Positions 1 to 7,084 of a stretch of 36,470 bases of DNA are shown here, in pieces. Origin of the DNA: Betaproteobacteria bacterium (lineage in GTDB: Bacteria > Pseudomonadota > Gammaproteobacteria > Burkholderiales > Rhodocyclaceae); the NCBI GenBank assembly GCA_019136545.1, contig JAGVUA010000068.1, positions 1 through 36,470 of the forward strand, given 5' to 3'. How positions within the stretch are numbered: the stretch's first letter is position 1; the number at the start of each line of letters is the position of its first letter. The position numbers and the translations under genes are program-made. The notes under the pieces are model-generated. The model saw only the letters and a list, made by a program, of their open reading frames with translations, did not search any database and had not been told where the DNA came from.

Positions 1-81
1 GGCATGGCGGGCATGGCCGCGGGGATGGCCGGCATGGCCGGCGCGGCGGCCTCCTCGGCGCAGCCCGGCGGCAAGAAGTAG
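1..81 (+). CDS. C-terminal end of an unrecognised protein (5' truncated by window edge)
   Basis: An open frame runs from base 1 to a TAG at 79-81. It encodes a 26-residue tail made of Gly-Met-Ala repeats (GMAGMAAGMAGMAG), then an Ala/Ser stretch and a Lys-Lys end. A strong terminator follows 21 bases later, which supports this being a genuine gene end. The tail is low-complexity and probably disordered, and I cannot assign a family. A substrate-binding protein would be the usual partner of the downstream liv genes, but nothing visible here supports that. Confidence 0.55.
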   Translation, partial: GMAGMAAGMAGMAGAAASSAQPGGKK

Positions 82-102
82 CGTGCCACTCGGACCGCAA
101 GA

Positions 103-128
103 CGGCACCCAGCGCGGGTGCCGTTTTT
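103..128 (+). terminator. Strong intrinsic terminator just upstream of livH
   Basis: A perfect 8-bp stem (CGGCACCC at 103-110, GGGTGCCG at 116-123) with a 5-base loop is followed directly by five T (124-128). It ends the upstream gene. livH starts only 8 bases after the T run, so no ordinary promoter fits between them. The hairpin may therefore also act as an attenuator or read-through point for the liv operon. Confidence 0.85.
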
Positions 129-136
129 CGTAGCGC

Positions 137-1060
137 ATGGACATTTTTCTCCAGCAACTGATCAACGGCCTGACCCTGGGCAGCATCTACGCGCTGGTGG
201 CGCTGGGCTACACCATGGTCTACGGCATTCTCGGCCTGATCAACTTCGCCCATGGCGAAGTGGTGATGATCGGCGCGCTGTCGTCGCTGACTTTCGGGCG
301 CTGGCTGGAGAACAGCGGTTTGCCGGGTCCGCTGGTGTTGCTGGCCGCCCTGCTGCTGGCCGCCCTGGTCTGCATGACGCTCGGCTTTACCATCGAGCGC
401 GTCGCCTATCGGCCGCTGCGGAACGCGTCGCGACTGGCGCCGCTGATCACCGCCATCGGCGTTTCCCTCGTGCTTCAGCAATTGGCGATGCTGGTCTGGG
501 GGCGCAGCTACCATTCCGTGCCGGCCTGGTTGCCGGCGGGGCGCCATGAATTTCTCGGCGCCTCCTTCACCGACGTGCAGGGGGTCATCGTCGCGGTGGC
601 CGCGCTGTCCATGGCCGGGCTGATGCTGCTGGTCAATCGCACCCGCATGGGCCGGGCGATGCGCGCCACCGCCGAGAATCCCGCCATCGCCGGGCTGATG
701 GGCGTCGACACCGACCGCATGGTCTCCCTGGTTTTCGTCATCGGCTCGGCGCTGGCGGCGCTGGCCGGCGTGCTGGTGTCGGCCAACTACGGCATCGCCC
801 ACTACCACATGGGCTTCATCCTCGGCCTCAAGGCCTTCACCGCCGCCGTGCTCGGCGGCATCGGCAATCTCGCCGGGGCGATGGTCGGCGGCGTGCTGCT
901 CGGCATCATCGAGGCGCTCGGCGCCGGCTACATCGGCGACCTTACCGGCGGCGTGTTCGGCTCGCACTACCAGGATGTGTTTGCCTTCTTCGTGCTGATC
1001 ATCGTCCTGGTTTTCCGGCCTTCGGGCTTGCTGGGGGAAAAAGTTGCCGAGCGGACGTAG
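137..1060 (+). CDS. livH: LivH, branched-chain amino acid ABC transporter permease
   Basis: This 307-residue inner-membrane permease forms the transport channel together with LivM. The N-terminus shows the family signature around residues 20-50 (LVALGYTMVYGILGLINFAH followed by GEVVMIGAL). Many hydrophobic segments follow, and a cytoplasmic loop near residues 175-195 (ENPAIAGLMGVDTDRM) matches the ATPase-coupling region of LivH proteins. The ATG at 137 gives the usual LivH N-terminus, but no clear Shine-Dalgarno sequence precedes it and a terminator ends 8 bases upstream. It overlaps livM by 17 bases. The substrate could be a branched-chain or other hydrophobic amino acid, or an aromatic or short-chain acid. 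The sequence does not decide this, and no binding protein is in view. Confidence 0.93.
   Translation: MDIFLQQLINGLTLGSIYALVALGYTMVYGILGLINFAHGEVVMIGALSSLTFGRWLENSGLPGPLVLLAALLLAALVCMTLGFTIERVAYRPLRNASRLAPLITAIGVSLVLQQLAMLVWGRSYHSVPAWLPAGRHEFLGASFTDVQGVIVAVAALSMAGLMLLVNRTRMGRAMRATAENPAIAGLMGVDTDRMVSLVFVIGSALAALAGVLVSANYGIAHYHMGFILGLKAFTAAVLGGIGNLAGAMVGGVLLGIIEALGAGYIGDLTGGVFGSHYQDVFAFFVLIIVLVFRPSGLLGEKVAERT
287..295 (-). repeat. Repeated motif site 1 (GAAAGTCAG)
   Basis: Minus-strand GAAAGTCAG, antisense within livH, where the plus strand reads Leu-Thr-Phe with codons CTG ACT TTC. It is a core-only copy: the next bases are CG, not CC. Confidence 0.5.
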
Positions 1061-2096
1061 CAAGTCCTGGCTCGGCATGGCGCTGATCGGCTGCGCGCTG
1101 GTCATCGCCCCGCTGGCGGTCGGCGCCGGCCTGGGCAACGCCTGGGTGCGCGTGCTGGACTTCGCGGCGCTCTACATCATGCTGGCGCTCGGCCTCAACA
1201 TCGTGGTCGGCTTCGCCGGGCTGCTCGACCTCGGCTATATCGCCTTCTACGCCGTCGGCGCCTATCTCTACGCCTTGCTTGCCTCGCCGCACTTCGGTCT
1301 GCACTGGCCGGCGTGGGCGATCCTGCCGCTCGGTGCGGCGGTGGCCGGCCTGTTCGGCGTGCTGCTGGGGGCGCCGACGCTGCGCCTGCGCGGCGACTAT
1401 CTGGCCATCGTCACGCTCGGCTTCGGCGAGATCATCCGCATCTTCCTGAACAACCTCAACGCGCCGATCAACATCACCAACGGCCCCAAGGGCATCGCCG
1501 GCATCGACGCCATTGCCGTGTTCGGCCACCGCCTGTCGAAGCCGATCGACATCGGCGGCTTCACGGTATCCGGCGCCACGCTCTACTACTACCTGTTCGT
1601 CGCGCTGGCGCTGGCCATCGTATTCGTTTGCGTCCGCTTGCAGGACTCGCGCATCGGCCGCGCCTGGGTAGCGATCCGCGAGGACGAAGTCGCGGCCAAG
1701 GCCTGCGGCATCGACACGCGCAACGTCAAGCTGCTCGCCTTCGCCATGGGCGCCTCGTTCGGCGGCGTGGCCGGCGGCCTGTTCGCCGGCTTCCAGGAAT
1801 TCGTTTCGCCGGAGAGTTTCGGCCTCATGGAATCGATCATGGTGCTGTGCATGGTGGTGCTGGGCGGCATGGGCCACATTCCTGGCGTCATCCTCGGCGG
1901 CCTCATGCTGACGGTATTGCCCGAGGCGTTCCGTCACGGGGCCGGTCCCGTGCAGCAGGCGCTGTTCGGCAAAGTGCTGCTCGATCCCGAGGCGCTGCGC
2001 ATGCTGTTGTTCGGGCTGGCGCTGATCGCCGTCATGCTTTACCGGCCGGCCGGTCTCTGGCCGGAATCGCGTCATCGGCGGGAGATGGCGGAATGA
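1044..2096 (+). CDS. livM: LivM, branched-chain amino acid ABC transporter permease
   Basis: This 350-residue polytopic membrane protein is the second permease of the LivHMGF importer. The signature GFAGLLDLGYIAFYAVGAY lies in the N-terminal third. A coupling-loop motif (REDEVAAKACGIDTRNVK) lies near residues 212-229 and a Gly-rich membrane segment follows (GASFGGVAGGL). The proposed TTG start at 1044 has a purine-rich ribosome-binding site (GGGGGAAAA at 1032-1041) and overlaps livH by 17 bases. An in-frame ATG at 1077 is the alternative and would remove 11 residues. The stop overlaps the livG start as ATGA, indicating translational coupling. Confidence 0.93.
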   Translation: MPSGRSKSWLGMALIGCALVIAPLAVGAGLGNAWVRVLDFAALYIMLALGLNIVVGFAGLLDLGYIAFYAVGAYLYALLASPHFGLHWPAWAILPLGAAVAGLFGVLLGAPTLRLRGDYLAIVTLGFGEIIRIFLNNLNAPINITNGPKGIAGIDAIAVFGHRLSKPIDIGGFTVSGATLYYYLFVALALAIVFVCVRLQDSRIGRAWVAIREDEVAAKACGIDTRNVKLLAFAMGASFGGVAGGLFAGFQEFVSPESFGLMESIMVLCMVVLGGMGHIPGVILGGLMLTVLPEAFRHGAGPVQQALFGKVLLDPEALRMLLFGLALIAVMLYRPAGLWPESRHRREMAE

Positions 2097-2860
2097 CCGT
2101 CCTGCTCGAGGCAGTCGGTGTCGGCAAGCGGTTTGGCGGCGTCCAGGCCCTGAAGGACGTCTCGTTGACGATCCATGCGGGAGAGATCTACGGCCTGATC
2201 GGCCCCAACGGCGCCGGCAAGACCACTTTCTTCAACGTCCTCACCGGCCTCTACGTGCGCGATGCCGGCGAGCTTCGCCTCGCCGGCAGGCCGCTCAACC
2301 TCGCCAGCCCGCATGAGGTGGCCAAGGCCGGCATCGCCCGCACTTTCCAGAACATCCGCCTGTTCGGCAACATGACGGCCTGCGAGAACGTCATGGTCGG
2401 CCGGCATGTACGCACCCAGGCCGGCGTCGTCGGCGCCGTGTTGCGCACTGCCGCGACGCGCGCCGAAGAGGCTGCCATCCGCCGCGCGGCGGAAGAACTG
2501 CTGCATTACGTCGGCATCGGACATTGCGCCGGCACTATCGCGCGCCATCTTTCCTACGGCGACCAGCGCCGGCTGGAAATCGCCCGCGCGCTCGCCACCG
2601 AGCCGAAGCTGCTGGCGCTCGACGAGCCGGCGGCCGGCATGAACGCCACCGAGACGGCGGCGCTGAGGTCGCTGATCGACGGCCTGCGCGCCGACGGCCT
2701 GACCGTGCTGCTGATCGAGCACGACGTCAAGCTGGTCATGGGCCTGTGCGACCGCGTCGCCGTGCTGGACGATGGCGAGAAGATCGCCGAGGATGTGCCG
2801 GCCGCCGTGCAAGCGAATCCCAAGGTGATCGAGGCCTATCTCGGTGCGAGCCATGCTTAA
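2093..2860 (+). CDS. livG: LivG, branched-chain amino acid ABC transporter ATP-binding protein
   Basis: This 255-residue cytoplasmic ATPase powers the importer. Walker A is at residues 37-45 (GPNGAGKTT), the Q-loop region reads ARTFQNIRLFGNM, the ABC signature is a LSYGDQRRLEIARAL variant, Walker B is LLALDEP and the switch His is in IEHDVKLV. The AGMN after Walker B is typical of LivG as opposed to LivF. The ATG at 2093 overlaps the livM stop by 4 bases. The same frame stays open far upstream inside livM, but that part has no ABC similarity, so the short form is chosen. A repeat-like element separates it from livF. Confidence 0.95.
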   Translation: MTVLLEAVGVGKRFGGVQALKDVSLTIHAGEIYGLIGPNGAGKTTFFNVLTGLYVRDAGELRLAGRPLNLASPHEVAKAGIARTFQNIRLFGNMTACENVMVGRHVRTQAGVVGAVLRTAATRAEEAAIRRAAEELLHYVGIGHCAGTIARHLSYGDQRRLEIARALATEPKLLALDEPAAGMNATETAALRSLIDGLRADGLTVLLIEHDVKLVMGLCDRVAVLDDGEKIAEDVPAAVQANPKVIEAYLGASHA

Positions 2861-2891
2861 AGCGATATCGAGCCGTGCGGGCCAAAGTAGT

Positions 2892-2930
2892 CGCCCCCTT
2901 CCTCGGGAAGGGGGGCGGGGGGAGGGTGGT
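2892..2930 (+). repeat. REP-like hairpin element between livG and livF
   Basis: A perfect inverted repeat (CCCCCTTCC at 2894-2902, TCG loop, GGAAGGGGG at 2906-2914) is followed by the G-rich tail GCGGGGGGAGGGTGG. The same design, a C-rich/G-rich hairpin plus a GGGAGGG tail, appears at 8349-8381. Similar elements are dispersed in many betaproteobacterial genomes. This copy sits within an operon, and its tail supplies the GGAGG that probably serves as the livF ribosome-binding site. Confidence 0.6.
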
Positions 2931-2933
2931 GCC

Positions 2934-3641
2934 TTGCTGGCCGTCACGAACCTTGAGGTTCGCTACGGCGGCATCGTCGCCGTCAAGGGCGTTTCCTTCG
3001 CCGTCGAGCCGGGGGAGATGGCCTGCCTGATCGGCGCCAACGGCGCCGGCAAGACAACCACGCTGAAAGCGCTGGCGCGGCTGCTGCCGGCCAGGGGCGA
3101 GATCCGCTATCGCGGCGCGCGCATCGACACGCTGCCCGGCCACGCGCTGGTTTCACGCGGCTTGGCGCTGGTGCCGGAAGGGCGCGGCGTCTTCTCGCGG
3201 CTGACTGTCGCCGAGAACCTGGCCATGGGCGCCTATCATCGCCCACGCCACGAGGGTGGCGAAGTCGGCGCCGACCTCGACCGCATCCACGAACTGCTGC
3301 CACGCCTGAAGGAAAGGCGGCATCAGCTTGCCGGCACGCTTTCGGGCGGCGAGCAGCAGATGCTGGCGCTCGGCCGTGCGCTGATGGGCCGGCCGCGGCT
3401 GTTGCTGCTCGACGAGCCTTCGATGGGCCTGGCGCCGCTGATGGTGCAGAAGGTGTTCGAGGTGATCCGGACCATCGCCGCGCAAGGCGTGACGATCTTG
3501 CTGGTCGAACAGAACGCGCGCCTGGCGCTGGAAGTCTGCCAGCGCGGCTATGTGATGGAGAGCGGCCGCATCACGCTGGCCGATACGGCGTCGGCGCTGG
3601 CGGCGGACGCGCGGGTGCGCGCCGCCTATTTGGGAAGCTAG
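2934..3641 (+). CDS. livF: LivF, branched-chain amino acid ABC transporter ATP-binding protein
   Basis: This 235-residue second ATPase of the importer has Walker A GANGAGKT at residues 34-41, signature LSGGEQQMLALGRAL, Walker B LLLLDEPSMGLAPL (the SMGLAP is typical of LivF) and switch region LLVEQNA. I choose the TTG at 2934 because it gives a normal LivF N-terminus (LAVTNLEVRYGGI) and has GGAGG at 2921-2925. Upstream in-frame starts, such as the ATG at 2853, would add residues encoded by the repeat element, which has the look of non-protein sequence. The last four bases, CTAG, also hold the stop of the convergent HDOD gene. Confidence 0.93.
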   Translation: MLAVTNLEVRYGGIVAVKGVSFAVEPGEMACLIGANGAGKTTTLKALARLLPARGEIRYRGARIDTLPGHALVSRGLALVPEGRGVFSRLTVAENLAMGAYHRPRHEGGEVGADLDRIHELLPRLKERRHQLAGTLSGGEQQMLALGRALMGRPRLLLLDEPSMGLAPLMVQKVFEVIRTIAAQGVTILLVEQNARLALEVCQRGYVMESGRITLADTASALAADARVRAAYLGS

Positions 3642-4768
3642 TTGATCTGAAGGGTGTCGGCGAAGCTGATGGCGTCGAGTTGGGCGTGGTTGAGCGACGC
3701 CATGCCGATGCCGAGCTTGGTCGCCTTGGCCTCGATGCCCGCGGTGCTGTCGTTCTCGCAGGCCAGGGCGAGTTCGAGCAGCGGTGCGTAGGCGCCTTCC
3801 CGCTTCAGCAGGGCATCGGCGATCGGCTCGGGCAGATGCATTTCATCGAGGATGGCATTGATGCGGACGCCCAGCAGCACGTCGAGCAGCGAAAAGGCAC
3901 CGGTGATGAACAGGTTGTCGAGCGTCGAGCGATCGAAAAATTCCTTGCCCAGTACTTCCATCAGGTGGCCGCGCGCGATGGCGGTCTGCATCAGCGCTGC
4001 CGCCGAGGGATCGCGGCTCGCCGTGACCAGCAGCAGCGACAGCCACTTGTTGAGCTTGGCGTAGCCGAGGATGGTGACGGCGTGGCGGAAGGATTCGATT
4101 TCGCACGACAGGCCGAAGCCGGCCGAGTTGATGTAGCGCAGCAGCTTGTAGGACAAGGCGACGTCCTGCTTGAGCGCCGTTTCGATTTCCTTGACCTCGG
4201 CGTTGCGCCGCACCAGGTTGAGCACGCGCACGATCTGGGCGTGGCCCGGATTCAGCTTTTCGGCCATCGGCCGGCCGCGCAGGAAGAACCAGCCGGTGGC
4301 GCCGGCATAGCCGTGTTCCATGGCATCGGCGAAAGCCTTGATGTCGGGCAGGCCCTTCGCCAGCGCAATGCCGGGCACGTGCGGTAGCCGCGGATGAACG
4401 CCGGCATCGGCGAGCAGAAAGCGGAACCCGGGCGCCGGTGGCAGGGCCATGCCCGGCGCATAGCCGTCGAGACAGAGCGGCAGATGCGCGCGCGCGGCGG
4501 CGGCGAGGAACTCGCCGCCGGCGGGCGTGCCCAGGCTCGCGGCGGGAAACTCGACCATCGCGTTCTCCGGCGGTTGCCAGGCCAGCAGATCCTGGTCGGG
4601 CTGGCAGCCGGCGAGGCCGACGAAAACGCTGTGCGCCTTCGGCCAGACGTCGGCGACCATGCCCAGCGTCTCGGCGGCCTCGGCCGCCGTCGCGGCATGA
4701 AGGGTCAGGCGCGAGGCGGTGATCGCCTTCTGCCGGTTGAGAACGGGTTCGCGGCGGATGATGGCCAT
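3638..4768 (-). CDS. HDOD signalling protein with a degenerate EAL domain
   Basis: This 376-residue protein resembles the EAL-HDOD (YuxH-like) family. Residues 1-170 look like a shrunken EAL domain. Remnants such as REPVLNRQ near the start, LCLDGY at 99-104 and GWFFLRGRP at 159-167 are present, but the catalytic ExLxR and downstream acidic residues are not, so c-di-GMP hydrolysis is unlikely. Residues about 170-376 form the HDOD domain (LNLVRRNAEVKEIETALKQDVALSYKLLRYINSAGFG, here cited in part), a helical signalling module related to HD domains but without a metal site. The ATG at 4768 shares its A with the stop of the upstream reductase gene (TGATG), so the two are translationally coupled. 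It ends tail-to-tail with livF inside CTAG. Target and input are unknown. Confidence 0.85.
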   Translation of the reverse strand: MAIIRREPVLNRQKAITASRLTLHAATAAEAAETLGMVADVWPKAHSVFVGLAGCQPDQDLLAWQPPENAMVEFPAASLGTPAGGEFLAAAARAHLPLCLDGYAPGMALPPAPGFRFLLADAGVHPRLPHVPGIALAKGLPDIKAFADAMEHGYAGATGWFFLRGRPMAEKLNPGHAQIVRVLNLVRRNAEVKEIETALKQDVALSYKLLRYINSAGFGLSCEIESFRHAVTILGYAKLNKWLSLLLVTASRDPSAAALMQTAIARGHLMEVLGKEFFDRSTLDNLFITGAFSLLDVLLGVRINAILDEMHLPEPIADALLKREGAYAPLLELALACENDSTAGIEAKATKLGIGMASLNHAQLDAISFADTLQIN

Positions 4769-5790
4769 CACGCGCCTCCGGAACGCGCGGCGTAGGAGAA
4801 GATGTCGGCGAAGAACTGGTCGGCCGGCAGGCCGCGGGCGATGAAATCGCGCTGCGCCGCCTCGACCATCACCGGTGCGCCGCACACATAAGCCTGGTGT
4901 CCCGACAGGTCCTTGAAGTCCTCGAGCACCGCCAGATGGACGAAGCCGGTGCGGCCGGTCCAGGCATCGGCCGCGGTGGGCTCGGAAAGCACGGGCACAT
5001 AGGTGATGTTCGGGTGCGCGGCCGTCCATTGCGGCGGCAGATCGGGCAGATACAACTCGGCGCGGTTCTTGGCGCCCCAGTAGAACGCGATCGGCCGTGC
5101 GATGTGGTTGTGGATGGCGTGCTCGATCAGCGCCTTGATCGGCGCGAAACCCGTGCCGCCGGCCACCATGACGATCGGTTTGGTCGAATCCTCGCGCAGG
5201 TGGAAGGTGCCGAGCGGCCCCTCGAAACGCAGGATGTCTTTCAGCTTCATGGCCGTGAAGACGTGGTCGGTGAAATTGCCGCCGGGTACGTGGCGCAGGT
5301 GCAGCTCGATGATCTCGTCCTCGTGCGGCGCGTTGGCCATGGAGAAGGCGCGGCGCTTGCCTTCGGGCAGCAGGAATTCGATGTATTGGCCCGCCAGGAA
5401 CTGCAGGCGTTCGTTGCTCGGCAGCTTGAGCTTGAGCAGCATGACATCGTCGGCCAGCTTGCGAAGCTCATGCACGCGGCAAGGCATGGTTCTGACGGGA
5501 ATGTCCTTCTGGCTGCTGACTTCGTGCACTTCCAGGGTGACCGCCGACAGCGCCCGGGCGCAGCAGGTGAGCACGTGGTCGTGCCGTTCGGACTCGGGCA
5601 GCGAATGCTCCTGTGCCTTGCCGTGATCGACGCTGCCTTCGAGCAACTTTGCCTTGCAGCTGCCGCAAGCGCCGTCGCGGCAGCCGTAGGGCAAGGTCAG
5701 GCCGGCGTCGAGCGCTGATTGGAGCAGAGTGGCGTCGCCGGCGGTTTCGTAGGTGTGGCCGCTGGGCTTCAGGGTGACTTGGTAGGCCAT
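4768..5790 (-). CDS. 2Fe-2S ferredoxin / FAD-NAD(P)H reductase fusion protein
   Basis: This 340-residue cytoplasmic electron-transfer protein has a plant-type ferredoxin domain at residues 1-90, with cluster ligands C37, C42, C45 and C76 (CRDGACGSC then LTCC). A ferredoxin-NADP reductase-like FAD domain follows (GQYIEFLLPEGKRRAFSMAN, about 138-157). The NAD(P)-binding domain has MVAGGTGFAPIKAL near 208-221 and a C-terminal YVCGAPVMV. Homologues are often named CDP-6-deoxy-delta-3,4-glucoseen reductase, but no deoxysugar genes are nearby, so that role is doubtful. It could be the reductase of an oxygenase encoded elsewhere. It is cotranscribed with the HDOD gene and diverges from the epimerase gene across only 14 bases. 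Confidence 0.88.
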   Translation of the reverse strand: MAYQVTLKPSGHTYETAGDATLLQSALDAGLTLPYGCRDGACGSCKAKLLEGSVDHGKAQEHSLPESERHDHVLTCCARALSAVTLEVHEVSSQKDIPVRTMPCRVHELRKLADDVMLLKLKLPSNERLQFLAGQYIEFLLPEGKRRAFSMANAPHEDEIIELHLRHVPGGNFTDHVFTAMKLKDILRFEGPLGTFHLREDSTKPIVMVAGGTGFAPIKALIEHAIHNHIARPIAFYWGAKNRAELYLPDLPPQWTAAHPNITYVPVLSEPTAADAWTGRTGFVHLAVLEDFKDLSGHQAYVCGAPVMVEAAQRDFIARGLPADQFFADIFSYAARSGGA

Positions 5791-5804
5791 GCGATAATTG
5801 TCCG
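5791..5804. promoter_or_regulatory. Compact divergent promoter region, possibly giving leaderless mRNAs
   Basis: Only 14 bases separate two divergent start codons. On the plus strand GATAAT (5793-5798) lies 6 bases before the GTG at 5805. On the minus strand GACAAT (complement of 5797-5802) lies 6 bases before the ATG at 5790. Both fit -10 elements whose transcripts would start at or next to the start codon. No convincing -35 boxes are visible, and no Shine-Dalgarno precedes either gene. Inference only. Confidence 0.35.
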
Positions 5805-6683
5805 GTGCAAAGACTGCTTATTGTGGGTTGTGGCGATGTGATGCGCCGCGCCCTGCCCGATCTGATCCGCCGCTGGCGCGTCTATGCCCTGGTGAGGGAA
5901 CGCGACGCGTCGCTCGCCTCCCTCGGCGTGACCCAGATTGTCGGCGATCTGGATCGGCGGTCGAGCCTGCATCGTCTTGCCGGCCTGGCGCATGCCGTGG
6001 TCCATAGTTCGCCGCCACCCGATCACGGCGATGACGACCCGCGCACGCGACGGCTGATCGCGGCATTGCGCCGCGGCAGTCTACCACGCCGCCTCGTCTA
6101 CATCAGCACCAGCGGCGTCTACGGCGACTGCGGCGGCGCGCGCGTCGCCGAAACCCGGCCGGCGCGCCCGGCGACGGCGCGGGGACGCCGCCGCTGGGCG
6201 GCCGAAAGTCAGTGGCGGCGCTACGGCGCCACGTCGCGCTGCCGCGTCGCCATCCTGCGTGCGCCGGGCATCTATGCCGCCGACCGCCTGCCGCTCGAAC
6301 GGGTTCGCAAGGGCTTGCCGGTCCTGCACGCGGCGGAGGATTCCTGGACCAATCACATTCACGCCGAGGACCTTGCGCGCGCCTGCGTCGCCGCGCTGAC
6401 GCGCGGCCGGGCCAATCGTCCCTACAACGCCAGCGACGACTCCGACTTGCGCATGGGCGACTGGTTCGACAAGCTGGCCGACGCTTTTCACCTGGCGCGG
6501 CCGCCGAGAGTCAGCCGCGGCGAAGCGCCGAAATTCCTGTCGGCGGCGATGCTGTCGTTCATGAACGAATCGCGCCGCCTCGACAATGGACGGCTCAAGC
6601 GGGAACTGCGGTTCCGTTTCCGCTACCCGACGGTCGATGCCGGCCTCGCCGCCGCGCTGGAGAAAACCGCATGCTCTGGGTGA
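5805..6683 (+). CDS. NAD-dependent epimerase/dehydratase family protein (YeeZ-like)
   Basis: This 292-residue atypical short-chain dehydrogenase fold protein begins with a nucleotide-binding loop (LLIVGCGDVMRR, residues 4-15). A Tyr-containing region (YISTSGVYGDCGG) and NHIHAEDLARAC follow, matching extended SDR epimerases such as YeeZ. The YxxxK catalytic pair is not clear, so enzymatic activity is uncertain and the substrate is unknown. The GTG at 5805 is the start that places the Rossmann motif correctly. The 3' end overlaps hemJ by 13 bases. The Arg-rich middle section reflects the high GC content. It carries one AAAGTCAG motif site at 6204-6212. Confidence 0.8.
   Translation: MQRLLIVGCGDVMRRALPDLIRRWRVYALVRERDASLASLGVTQIVGDLDRRSSLHRLAGLAHAVVHSSPPPDHGDDDPRTRRLIAALRRGSLPRRLVYISTSGVYGDCGGARVAETRPARPATARGRRRWAAESQWRRYGATSRCRVAILRAPGIYAADRLPLERVRKGLPVLHAAEDSWTNHIHAEDLARACVAALTRGRANRPYNASDDSDLRMGDWFDKLADAFHLARPPRVSRGEAPKFLSAAMLSFMNESRRLDNGRLKRELRFRFRYPTVDAGLAAALEKTACSG
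6204..6212 (+). repeat. Repeated motif site 2 (GAAAGTCAG)
   Basis: Sense orientation in the epimerase-like gene, read as Glu-Ser-Gln (GAA AGT CAG). AGT is an uncommon serine codon in this GC-rich DNA. A related GAGAGTCAGCCGCGG lies 300 bases on, at 6506-6520. Confidence 0.5.
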
Positions 6684-7084
6684 AAACCTTTCACATCTTC
6701 TTCGTCGTCGCCTGGTTCGCCGGCCTGTTCTACCTGCCGCGCATTTTCGTCAACCTGGCCATGGTGCCCGACGGCGGCGTCGAGCGCGACCGTCTGCTGC
6801 TGATGGCGCGCAAGCTCTACAAGTTCGTCACGCCCATCGGCATCCTCGCCGTGGCGTTCGGGCTCTGGCTGTGGTTCGGTTTCGGCTTTGCAGGCGGCTG
6901 GCTGCACGTCAAGACGGCGCTCGTGCTGGTGCTGCTCGGCTACCACTTCTATTGCGGCAAGCTCTATCGCGACTTCGCGGCGGGACGCAACGCGCGCTCG
7001 CACGTCTGGTTCCGCGTGTTCAACGAGATGCCGGTGCTGCTGCTGCTCGTCATCGTCATCCTCGTCGTGGTCAAGCCGTTTTGA
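6671..7084 (+). CDS. hemJ: HemJ-type protoporphyrinogen IX oxidase, membrane protein
   Basis: This small 137-residue integral membrane protein of about four helices belongs to the HemJ/UPF0093 family, which oxidises protoporphyrinogen IX to protoporphyrin IX in heme synthesis. Family hallmarks are visible: H8 and R24 in KTFHIFFVVAWFAGLFYLPR, H79 and K81 in GGWLHVK, and the C-terminal NEMPVLLLLVIVILVVVKPF. The ATG at 6671 lies within the end of the epimerase gene. The stop overlaps the TTG start of the methyltransferase gene (TTGA). A CopD-like label is often given to this family, but the HemJ motifs are clear here. hemL lies 22 kb away in a separate operon. Confidence 0.88.
   Translation: MLWVKTFHIFFVVAWFAGLFYLPRIFVNLAMVPDGGVERDRLLLMARKLYKFVTPIGILAVAFGLWLWFGFGFAGGWLHVKTALVLVLLGYHFYCGKLYRDFAAGRNARSHVWFRVFNEMPVLLLLVIVILVVVKPF

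Noticed and set aside
1-45. GGCATGGCC repeats as a non-coding satellite
   Set aside because: The repeats stay in one open frame to a stop that is followed by a terminator, so a low-complexity protein tail is the simpler reading.
999-2075. A 358-codon minus-strand frame across livM
   Set aside because: Rich in His, Gln and Arg with no recognisable motif, opposite a typical permease.
4768-5790. Deoxysugar biosynthesis role (CDP-6-deoxyglucoseen reductase)
   Set aside because: Domain order fits, but no partner dehydratase or sugar nucleotide genes are in the window, so only the general electron-transfer role is claimed.
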